Shown: piece after piece, positions 1 to 5,408 of the stretch
Position numbering within the stretch: position 1 is the stretch's first letter
Layout: the number at the start of each line of letters is the position of its first letter
Notes under the pieces: model-generated
The model's database searches: none
What the model was told of the DNA's origin: nothing
The model's input: the letters and a program-made list of their open reading frames with translations, nothing else
Made by a program: the position numbers and the translations under genes
From: Bacteroidota bacterium
GTDB taxonomy: Bacteria; Bacteroidota; Bacteroidia; J057
Reading direction: 5' to 3'
DNA length: 5,527 nt
Assembly (NCBI GenBank): GCA_963169475.1
Contig: CAUJFT010000356.1
Location: 1 to 5,527 of the forward strand

Positions 1-239
1 CCCGTTTTGAAAGCATCTTTTTTCCATACACCCTCCCATTTGCGCCCGTCTGCATAATACATAGTTCCATTTCCTTCTCTTTTCCCATTCCGAAATTCTC
101 CCTCATATTTTCCTACACTTAGCCCATAGTCCTTTACGCCATATCCGTTCTCACAATAGCCAGAAATACAACTTACCCAATATTGTCCCTATCCAACTAC
201 AGGGATTAATAACCAAAAATATATAAATATTAATTTCAT
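1..239 (-). pseudogene. MORN-repeat exported protein, 5' part, with in-frame stop
   Basis: This is the 5' end of a gene that runs off the left edge. From the ATG at 239 the frame reads MKLIFIYFWLLIPVVG, then TAG (codon 17, bases 191-189), then GQYWVSCISGYCENGYG and onward without another stop to base 1. Residues 2-16 look like a signal-peptide core and the GQ after the stop resembles a Bacteroidota cleavage region, so both sides of the stop appear to belong to one gene. Residues 45-58 (YEGEFRNGKREGNG) and 68-73 (WEGVWK) are MORN repeats, beta-hairpin units that in bacteria have mostly unknown roles. No ATG start lies between the stop and residue 60. One base change (TAT or TAC to TAG) would explain the break. 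It could be a true nonsense mutation, a sequencing error, or a recoded stop. MORN assignment is firm; loss of function is inferred. Confidence 0.7.
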
Positions 240-276
240 TTTTAAAAAATCATTGCTCAAATATTCGCTTTATAGA

Positions 277-284
277 CAAATATA
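277..284 (-). promoter_or_regulatory. Possible Bacteroidota -7 element for the MORN gene
   Basis: The minus strand reads TATATTTG, an exact match to the TAnnTTTG element used by the Bacteroidota primary sigma factor. It ends 37 bases before the ATG at 239, implying a leader of about 30 nt. I see no TTG at the expected -33 spacing (a TTTG lies only 4 bp upstream), so this is a one-box match in AT-rich DNA. Confidence 0.3.
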
Positions 285-375
285 CTGCCAAATAAAATAT
301 TTCTTAATGCAAAAACAAGACATTTTCTCCTGCAAAAAATAGATAAAACTCACTTGACTACGCGACTTATAGAGA

Positions 376-1662
376 TTAATGAGTATTTTTTAAAATCTTA
401 GTACCAATCGCACAATGAAGGCATTTGCGCCTATTACAATAGTATTCGGAGAGTTGCATAATCCCTTGGGAATGAAGCGAGTTTTGAGCTTTTACGCCCA
501 ATCTATCATATTCTTCTATAATAGAATTTACCTCTGGTGGAAGGTTTGAAAGCGTGTTTTCCAACAAAGATTCGGCATCTTCATGCCCATAAAAAACCCG
601 ATAGCTATAAGCAAACGGAGCAAAAGCATTAATAATCAAATTCATTTTTCTGTCTTTTCCTAATGGCTTACGAATAGGTTTTGTTAGAACCCCTGCCCGA
701 TAATGCGTTAGCCAATAGTCAGAAGTCTCTACTTTTGATTGGATAAAACCAGAAAACTCCGTGCGCATAAATAGGTTAATGCCCTCTTCTTTTTCACAAA
801 CTAATTGTACTATTTGAGCAAGTCGGATATCCGGAAAGGCAGTCGGACGCATTCGAAAATAAGAGAATGAAATGTCTGTAAGTGTAATAAGGTCATGTTT
901 TTGCCGAAGAAAGCAATACTCTTCCCACAGTCTTCTTAGATAAAGGTCAGAATCTTCGGGAGGAATCTCTCCGGAAGAATCCCACACAAAGCCCCAAATC
1001 AGTGCTTCTAAGGTAAAAGGATTGTGTCTATATTTTTTGATAATGGAATACGGAATACCCCTTGCGATTCTTTCAAATATATCTCCGTTAAGCGTGCCGC
1101 CCATGTAGCGCATCATTAATTCCCAAGCAACCTGCTCCCAATTCAGCGTAGCCTCATAGCGTTGTCTGATTTTTTCCGCTTTTTCTGCCATTCGTATTAG
1201 ACCCATTCTTTCTATCCAAGCATATTTATGAAAAGCATCTACCGTATGGATAAGTGAAGCGCAAGGAATTTTCTTGTGTGTGTGTTGTAAAACCTCATAT
1301 CTTTCATGAATATCTTTCGGGATTTTATCCTCCAACACAACTTCAGGGCAGATGCTTCCGTCCTGACGGAGTATAGACCCACCCTTTGAATAGTAAACGA
1401 CATGGAGGATTACATTGTTATATTTCGTATCATTTTGGTGTTTATGGTGATACCAATCTTCACTATGTATATGAATCTCTATACTGCCATTCCATTCTGT
1501 TTCTCCTATCTTTACCTTAGCATGTAGGAAGTCTGGTCCTTGGTTCATATTATGTATCCCGTTATGAACAATGCTAATAGGCTCCCCTAATGTGGTGGTC
1601 AATCCAGAAAAATCAAAATAGAGAAGTTTCCATACAAAATGTAATAACTCTTCCGTAATCAT
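376..1662 (-). CDS. DUF2851 family protein
   Basis: This 428-residue protein is a full-length DUF2851 member, a family common in Bacteroidota with no established function. The N-terminal signature is clear: NQGPDF (residues 40-45), WNGSIEIHIHSEDW (57-70), HxxH plus ND (72-78) and YNNVILHVVYY (81-91). The C-terminus carries the usual cysteine cluster, YCNRRKCLHCAIG, with Cys409, Cys414 and Cys417. The middle is mostly helical by composition. There is no signal peptide or membrane segment, so it should be cytoplasmic. The spacing of Asp44 and the Glu62-Ile-His64 strand recalls PD-(D/E)xK-type nuclease cores, but that is only a pattern resemblance. The ATG at 1662 is preferred because family homology begins at once (MITEELLHFVWK); an A/G-rich AGAAGA lies just upstream. 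It stands alone, 273 bp from the gene upstream and 136 bp from the MORN start downstream. Confidence 0.9.
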   Translation of the reverse strand: MITEELLHFVWKLLYFDFSGLTTTLGEPISIVHNGIHNMNQGPDFLHAKVKIGETEWNGSIEIHIHSEDWYHHKHQNDTKYNNVILHVVYYSKGGSILRQDGSICPEVVLEDKIPKDIHERYEVLQHTHKKIPCASLIHTVDAFHKYAWIERMGLIRMAEKAEKIRQRYEATLNWEQVAWELMMRYMGGTLNGDIFERIARGIPYSIIKKYRHNPFTLEALIWGFVWDSSGEIPPEDSDLYLRRLWEEYCFLRQKHDLITLTDISFSYFRMRPTAFPDIRLAQIVQLVCEKEEGINLFMRTEFSGFIQSKVETSDYWLTHYRAGVLTKPIRKPLGKDRKMNLIINAFAPFAYSYRVFYGHEDAESLLENTLSNLPPEVNSIIEEYDRLGVKAQNSLHSQGIMQLSEYYCNRRKCLHCAIGTKILKNTH

Positions 1663-1675
1663 AATCTTCTAAAAA

Positions 1676-1683
1676 CAAAGATA
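1676..1683 (-). promoter_or_regulatory. Possible -7 element for the DUF2851 gene
   Basis: The minus strand reads TATCTTTG, an exact TAnnTTTG match, ending 13 bases before the ATG at 1662. A TTG lies 16 bp further upstream, slightly shorter than the usual 17-23 bp spacing to the -33 box. Transcription would start close to the start codon, giving a leader of under 10 nt. Confidence 0.4.
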
Positions 1684-1813
1684 AGTATGAGTGTAGCTGC
1701 AATCGTTAGTCAGAATGTAAAGTCAATGCTGCTTGTTTTGAAAATCATCAACGATTGATAACTTATCGGTAAAAAGCCAAGAGGATAGAACTGAATAAGG
1801 TTATTGATTATCA

Positions 1814-1831
1814 AATATTTATATAAATATT
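1814..1831. repeat. 18-bp perfect AT palindrome
   Basis: AATATTTATATAAATATT is its own reverse complement. A T8 run begins about 7 bases further on the plus strand. It contains only A and T, so a symmetrical match of this length is not very improbable in such DNA. It may be a weak terminator, an operator, or chance. Confidence 0.5.
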
Positions 1832-1884
1832 GTATTCGTTTTTTTTACTCATTTGTACTTGGTGTGGAATCAAGTAATAAAATC

Positions 1885-1905
1885 AAGGTTAATCACTAAT
1901 CACTC
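1885..1905. repeat. Short heptamer repeat (three units)
   Basis: The plus strand reads AAGGTTA, ATCACTA, ATCACTC, three consecutive 7-mers sharing the form xxxxxTA/TC. They have the same period and style as the heptamers at 4077-4118 and, in reverse complement (GAGTGAT, TAGTGAT), as those at 3866-3994. It looks like a small member of the same repeat family. Confidence 0.45.
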
Positions 1906-1935
1906 CTTATATCTACCCCCTTGGGCAAACCAAAA

Positions 1936-2712
1936 TTAATTTAGATTTAGTACTCGTTGAACCTCTGGAGAGAGCGTTATCCTTTCCGGATTACTGATAG
2001 TATCTCCTATCACAACCTGATAATATCGGGCTTCATCCCAACCTTCATATTTTCCATCTCCGTTGAGGTCTTTGATGGTAGAAATCCGAAAAATATTAGG
2101 GGAACGGATAAGTTCTGCGGAAATAAAGGCTTCATCTATGGGATGAAGAGGTGTAAATCTATTTCCTTTTTTATCAGAGGCGTAGCGTTGCCTGACATCA
2201 GTATAATCCCATTGTCCGTCTTTATTATTGTCGTTACCAATAACGTCATAAAAAATAACATTTATTTTTTTTTGCGGAAAGATGTTTGAAAACAATAGCT
2301 TCCCGCTTGCATCTAAGGTTTTCATCTCCTTAGAAGTTGTGTTATAAAACAAAAGATTTTTAAATACAACGCCGTCATCTTTGCTATAACGCGAGGTATT
2401 TATTTTTTCTTTTAGAGATTCACTTCCCCTCCTCTGTCCTTCTCCAGTTGAGACTACCACTGAAACCGGAAAAATAACATATTCGAATCCGGAGTCTATT
2501 TCTACAGTGTTTAGAAAATAGCGATATTCTTCCGCTTGTTTAGAGGAATTGGCGGAGGAATCTCTTGGTTGAGAAGATTGAGTAGTACTCTCTATTGTTT
2601 GTTTGCTTGTTTCGGTAGTAGAGCCTGTAGATTTTTCTTCTTTTTCCTTGCACCCGGATAGCATTAAGAGGATATTTACCACTAAAACTACCGAAGTCAA
2701 TTTCTTTTTCAT
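1936..2712 (-). CDS. Lipoprotein with two EF-hand-type calcium-binding loops
   Basis: This is a predicted 258-residue lipoprotein. The chosen ATG at 2712 gives MKKKLTSVVLVVNILLMLSG before Cys21, a good lipobox (L-S-G-C); the open frame extends 16 codons further up but that part lacks signal-peptide character. Lys-Glu-Lys-Glu-Glu after the cysteine resembles the acidic/lysine export signals of Bacteroidota surface lipoproteins, so the protein may face the outside. Residues 22-62 are a Ser/Thr/Gln/Glu-rich linker. Two 12-residue loops fit the EF-hand calcium pattern: DNNKDGQWDYTD (161-172) and DLNGDGKYEGWD (215-226), with acidic or Asn ligands at 1, 3, 5, 9 and 12. Paired loops around a short beta-like segment (YASDKKGNRFTPL) recall Bacteroidota proteins of unknown function with TolB-like repeats. 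The gene follows the barrel gene at 2781-3623 by 68 bp and may share its transcript. Calcium binding is inferred. Confidence 0.82.
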   Translation of the reverse strand: MKKKLTSVVLVVNILLMLSGCKEKEEKSTGSTTETSKQTIESTTQSSQPRDSSANSSKQAEEYRYFLNTVEIDSGFEYVIFPVSVVVSTGEGQRRGSESLKEKINTSRYSKDDGVVFKNLLFYNTTSKEMKTLDASGKLLFSNIFPQKKINVIFYDVIGNDNNKDGQWDYTDVRQRYASDKKGNRFTPLHPIDEAFISAELIRSPNIFRISTIKDLNGDGKYEGWDEARYYQVVIGDTISNPERITLSPEVQRVLNLN

Positions 2713-2780
2713 ATTTTCAGCATTTGAATTTATAATGTAAAACAAAAAAATAAAACACATTTTTCATAATAGCCCTTCCC

Positions 2781-3623
2781 CTAATCTTGGCTCTCTTCGG
2801 AGGATTTTTTATTTTTCCTATTCTTTTTGTGGGTTTTGTTCGTTTCTTCGATATCTTCTTTGATGTATAAATTTGCCACATACCCAATACCAATATAGAA
2901 AGCGGATATATCCGTTTTTGCGGTACGATTTCTATCGATAAATACTACGCTTTGAAGGTTTTCTCTGTAGGAAAACTGACTCCACGATGCCCATAAACGG
3001 AATTGGTCATATTTAAACGGGCGATAAGCTATCCCTAAGCGCGCCTCCTTAAACCATTCGTTGCCAAGCCCTTCGTAGTAGCCCTCCCCTCCAACATCTG
3101 CATATCCTCCTAGGGTTATTACCGGCTGCGCGGAGAGTCTTTTGTGAAAAGGCATTACAAAGTCATATCCAACAGAAGTCCCTAATCCAATGAGAGCAAT
3201 CGTACGATAGTAAGAAAACCCTCCGGAGGAAGCGGTAGCGTAATCCTGAATGATTAAGGGGGTATAATTAAACCCTATATATAAGTTTTCATAAAGGTTA
3301 AGCGATACATTTAGCTGCCCTGAAACGGTTTGTAGAAAGCGGGGAGTACCCGAACCCGGAGGGGGGAGCTGCCTATGAAGCCCTCTTCGAGTGGAGTCCC
3401 ATGTCCTCCAAACCCATTGTTCATTACTCGAATTATAATACTCCCCAGCATAACTATCTCTAACTACTGTGGAAAGCGGTGTAGTACCTCCATCTACGTT
3501 AAACCGTATTCTCCATACAAGCCCTGAACTATCGGTACGAGAACCGAATAATTGGGCAGAAGCCGGCTGATATTGTATGAATGTCAAAAGTATAAGTATC
3601 AGAAAAACAGCATATTTTTGCAT
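2781..3623 (-). CDS. Predicted outer-membrane beta-barrel-like protein
   Basis: This is a 280-residue exported protein that I cannot place in a named family. The ATG at 3623 gives a clean signal peptide, MQKYAVFLILILLTFIQYQP, ending ASA|Q at residues 23/24; the open frame continues 24 codons upstream but through a T-rich spacer. The mature part is rich in alternating hydrophobic and polar residues with many Tyr, Trp and Gly. Likely beta-strands include 103-122 (LNVSLNLYENLYIGFNY), 149-158, 163-176, 194-203 (EARLGIAYRP), 208-219 (FRLWASWSQFSY) and 239-254 (ISAFYIGIGYVANLYI). This matches small outer-membrane barrels. A Pro/Gly-rich stretch at 87-94 (PPPGSGTP) is probably a loop. After the last strand comes a 26-residue tail (255-280) with 15 charged residues, including a Lys/Arg-rich part; most barrels end at the last strand. 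The lipoprotein gene follows 68 bp downstream, so a surface or periplasmic partnership is possible but unproven. Confidence 0.75.
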   Translation of the reverse strand: MQKYAVFLILILLTFIQYQPASAQLFGSRTDSSGLVWRIRFNVDGGTTPLSTVVRDSYAGEYYNSSNEQWVWRTWDSTRRGLHRQLPPPGSGTPRFLQTVSGQLNVSLNLYENLYIGFNYTPLIIQDYATASSGGFSYYRTIALIGLGTSVGYDFVMPFHKRLSAQPVITLGGYADVGGEGYYEGLGNEWFKEARLGIAYRPFKYDQFRLWASWSQFSYRENLQSVVFIDRNRTAKTDISAFYIGIGYVANLYIKEDIEETNKTHKKNRKNKKSSEESQD

Positions 3624-3833
3624 AGGCTCATGAATAAAAATACAAAGTAACAACTTTTTTTTATAAGTAAAGATAAAGATTTTGCCTTTATTCAAGAATC
3701 AAAGGAGTTTTAGGTGTGGAAGATTTATTGTTTTGTCTATATGTACTTTACATTAACTTGTTAGGTATTTTTTGCGGTTCTTATATGATGATAAAATACA
3801 AATTAGACCATTATATATGTCCCTATTTATTTT

Positions 3834-3860
3834 CAGAGCGCAGAGCAAAGTCGAACCCAC
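3834..3860. repeat. Possible REP-like interspersed repeat fragment
   Basis: This short stretch is more GC-rich than the surrounding spacer. In reverse complement it contains TTCGACTTTGCTCTGCGCT, which resembles the dispersed TTCGACTCCGCTCAG-type repeats often seen between genes in Bacteroidota. The near-palindromic CACCTAGGGTG follows at 3858-3868. The resemblance is from memory and only approximate. Confidence 0.3.
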
Positions 3861-3865
3861 CTAGG

Positions 3866-3994
3866 GTGATAAGTAGTTATGAATGATAAGTTTTTAGTGA
3901 TTAGTTTTGAACTTTAAGCAGTGAATAGTTAAAAATGAAGATGAGTTTTTAGTGGTTAGTTTTGAACTTTAAGCAGTGAATGGTTAAAAATGAA
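3866..3994 (+). repeat. Degenerate heptamer array containing two 55-bp tandem units
   Basis: Two 55-bp units, 3885-3939 and 3940-3994, are head-to-tail and differ at only 3 positions, all A in the first unit and G in the second. Each unit is seven 7-mers plus one 6-mer: TTTTTAG, TGATTAG, TTTTGAA, CTTTAAG, CAGTGAA, TAGTTAA, AAATGAA and GATGAG/GATAAG. Nearly every 7-mer ends in AA or AG after T, G or A. The phase begins earlier, with GTGATAA, GTAGTTA, TGAATGA from 3866. The structure is a heptamer array with a recent duplication of a 55-bp block. Confidence 0.8.
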
Positions 3995-4076
3995 TAATAA
4001 TAAGCAACTATGTACTCATTTGAAATTAGTTTATAATATTATTTTTAATTAAAAAGCTGATAAATAGCTATTTGTG

Positions 4077-4118
4077 AGAACTAAGAACTCATCATTAAAA
4101 ACTAAGAACTACTTACTT
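4077..4118 (-). repeat. Heptamer array in opposite orientation
   Basis: Six consecutive 7-mers read AGAACTA, AGAACTC, ATCATTA, AAAACTA, AGAACTA, CTTACTT on the plus strand. In reverse complement they take the same form as the array at 3866-3994. The stretch 4080-4093 pairs with 3940-3953 (GATGAGTTTTTAGT) over 14 positions, the single mismatch being a G-U pair in RNA, so a long-loop hairpin is possible. Confidence 0.6.
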
Positions 4119-4131
4119 GCCTCATTTTTCT

Positions 4132-4139
4132 TATATTCG
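4132..4139 (+). promoter_or_regulatory. Possible -7 element for the DUF3298 lipoprotein gene
   Basis: TATATTCG matches TAnnTTTG at 7 of 8 positions and ends 24 bases before the ATG at 4164. A TTG at 4117-4119 lies only 12 bp upstream, shorter than the usual spacing. The position suits a leader of about 20 nt and also argues that translation starts at 4164 rather than at the GTG at 4074. Confidence 0.25.
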
Positions 4140-4163
4140 CACAAAATTCAATTTCTAATTTAT

Positions 4164-5408
4164 ATGAAGAATATTACGCCTCTTATCGTATTGTTATTAT
4201 TTTTTTGCTTTTTAGCGTGTGGTACTTCTTCCAGCAGTCAGCCACAGAAATCGCAAGAATCAAAAGCGAAAGAAAGTGCCATTGAGTTTCCGCTTTATGC
4301 GTACAAATCCTTCTTGGGAACAATCAATGGTAACCTAAACATCAGTTGTTTTCTCACGCGCAAGGATACCGCTCTTTGGGGATACTATTACTATCATTCT
4401 CAAACAAAACCGATTTTTTTACAAGGGAATATCAATTCCCAGAATGAAATGGAAGTAAAAGAATATGTTAAGGCGATGGGCAAAGACGGACCCGTATTGA
4501 AAGAAACAGGTTCTTTTAAAGGAAAATGGGAAAATGGAACATGGAAAGGAACATGGAAAAATGCGCAGAAACAATTCCCCTTTGAACTTAAAGAGAGTAC
4601 TCCTCCGGGTAGTGTGGCACTTAGTGCCGATTTTAAAGAAAAGACCTATACAGAACCTAATGCAGGAAGCTGTCATGTGAGTTTTTTTGTCTTAAAAGTT
4701 GAAAAATGTGAAAATGAATCTGCAAAAACCATGATTAATGAAGACCTTTACAAACAATGGGCTACTACAGAGACAGAGGGAACAAGCTCACACCCTCCCA
4801 AAACGCTTGACGAGGCTATTGATAGGCATATAAAAGACTGCAAAACGGAGATTAAGAACATGGAAGAGGAGATAAAGAACAATGAGTATATGGGAATGTC
4901 TATGACTTCTGAATTCGAACAGGGCTTCTCTGTTGCTATGAATGAATATAATATTTTAGCAATAGAAGGATTTACTTATTTCTATGCAGGAGGCGCGCAT
5001 GGGGGGGGAAACCTTACTTCGCATAACTATGATTTAAGAACGGGAAAAAAACTAGCGATGAAGGATATTTTCAACGCCGGGTATGAAAAACAACTTAACA
5101 GTATTGGAGAAAAGTACTTCCGTATCCAGAATAACTTAAGTCCGCAGGAATCTCTCACAGATGCAGGATATTATTTTGAGGAAGGGTTTGCTTTAAATGA
5201 TAATTTCGGGATTAAACTAGACGGGATCCATTTTCAATACAATCAATATGAAGTGGCAGCGTATGCCGTAGGTACTCCTTCTGTTATTATCCCTTATAGC
5301 GAAATCAAAGCCCTCATAAGAAAAGATTGTGTGCTATATGGATTGATGGAAAAGATTGCGGGTACTCCTCCCCCTAAAAAAAATACAGATTATATAATAA
5401 ACGAATAA
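4164..5408 (+). CDS. DUF3298 (RsiV-like) lipoprotein
   Basis: This is a 414-residue predicted lipoprotein. The ATG at 4164 gives MKNITPLIVLLLFFCFLA before Cys19, a somewhat atypical lipobox (F-L-A-C). The frame stays open to a GTG at 4074, but those 30 codons translate the heptamer repeat and are not protein-like. A Ser/Gln/Lys linker follows. Residues about 41-145 are beta-rich, with the MORN-like GSFKGKWENGTWKGTWKN at 116-133. Residues about 165-265 fit a DUF4163-like (PdaC-type) region. The C-terminal DUF3298 domain is marked by YAGGAHGGGN (274-283), YDLRTGKKLAMKDIF (289-303) and QYEVAAYAVGTPSVIIPYSE (361-380). In Bacillus RsiV this domain pair binds lysozyme, but here no transmembrane anti-sigma part or sigma-factor neighbour is present, so the role is unknown. 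A G8 tract at 5001-5008 encodes the Gly run after the conserved His279. It is transcribed alone, away from the barrel gene. Confidence 0.87.
   Translation: MKNITPLIVLLLFFCFLACGTSSSSQPQKSQESKAKESAIEFPLYAYKSFLGTINGNLNISCFLTRKDTALWGYYYYHSQTKPIFLQGNINSQNEMEVKEYVKAMGKDGPVLKETGSFKGKWENGTWKGTWKNAQKQFPFELKESTPPGSVALSADFKEKTYTEPNAGSCHVSFFVLKVEKCENESAKTMINEDLYKQWATTETEGTSSHPPKTLDEAIDRHIKDCKTEIKNMEEEIKNNEYMGMSMTSEFEQGFSVAMNEYNILAIEGFTYFYAGGAHGGGNLTSHNYDLRTGKKLAMKDIFNAGYEKQLNSIGEKYFRIQNNLSPQESLTDAGYYFEEGFALNDNFGIKLDGIHFQYNQYEVAAYAVGTPSVIIPYSEIKALIRKDCVLYGLMEKIAGTPPPKKNTDYIINE

Larger units (their letters stand above)
1663..1935. other. 273-bp spacer between DUF2851 and EF-hand lipoprotein genes
   Basis: No credible gene is present; the longest ATG-initiated minus-strand frame that I checked is about 13 codons. 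The spacer holds the promoter candidate for the DUF2851 gene, an 11-bp palindrome GATAACTTATC at 1757-1767, the 18-bp AT palindrome at 1814-1831 followed on the plus strand by a T8 run, and a short heptamer repeat at 1885-1905. No GC-rich hairpin plus T-tract typical of an intrinsic terminator was found after the stop at 1936. Confidence 0.6.
3624..4163. other. 540-bp divergent spacer rich in repeats and palindromes
   Basis: It lies between the leftward barrel gene and the rightward DUF3298 lipoprotein gene, so it should hold both promoters. On the minus strand TTACTTTG at 3650-3643 is a 7/8 match to the -7 element for the barrel gene. No protein-like frame is seen: the continuations of both genes upstream of their signal peptides are low-complexity or repeat-derived. 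From left to right it holds a T-rich stretch, a GC-richer REP-like fragment (3834-3860), heptamer repeats with two 55-bp units, palindromes at 4042-4055 (TTTTTAATTAAAAA) and 4062-4073 (AAATAGCTATTT), and an opposite heptamer array. Confidence 0.7.

Noticed and set aside
1957..2289. Plus-strand open frame of 110 codons
   Set aside because: It lies fully inside the EF-hand lipoprotein gene on the other strand and shows no domain or signal; the minus-strand protein is clearly real.
2713..2760. Upstream start for the EF-hand lipoprotein
   Set aside because: The 16 extra residues come before a complete Lys-rich signal start and lipobox, so the ATG at 2712 is preferred.
3357..3366. C6 run on the coding strand of the barrel gene as a phase-variation tract
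   Set aside because: Six bases is short for slippage and it encodes an ordinary Pro-rich loop.
3624..3695. Upstream start for the barrel protein
   Set aside because: The 24 extra residues derive from a T-rich spacer and precede a complete signal peptide with an ASA|Q cleavage site.
3885..3994. CRISPR array
   Set aside because: There are only two directly adjacent units with no spacers between them, and the internal period is 7 bp.
4074..4163. Upstream GTG start for the DUF3298 lipoprotein
   Set aside because: The 30 extra residues are a translation of the heptamer repeat and would bury the lipoprotein signal internally.
4419..4676. Minus-strand open frame of 85 codons
   Set aside because: It is antisense to the DUF3298 lipoprotein gene, with a Cys/Phe-rich composition typical of shadow frames.
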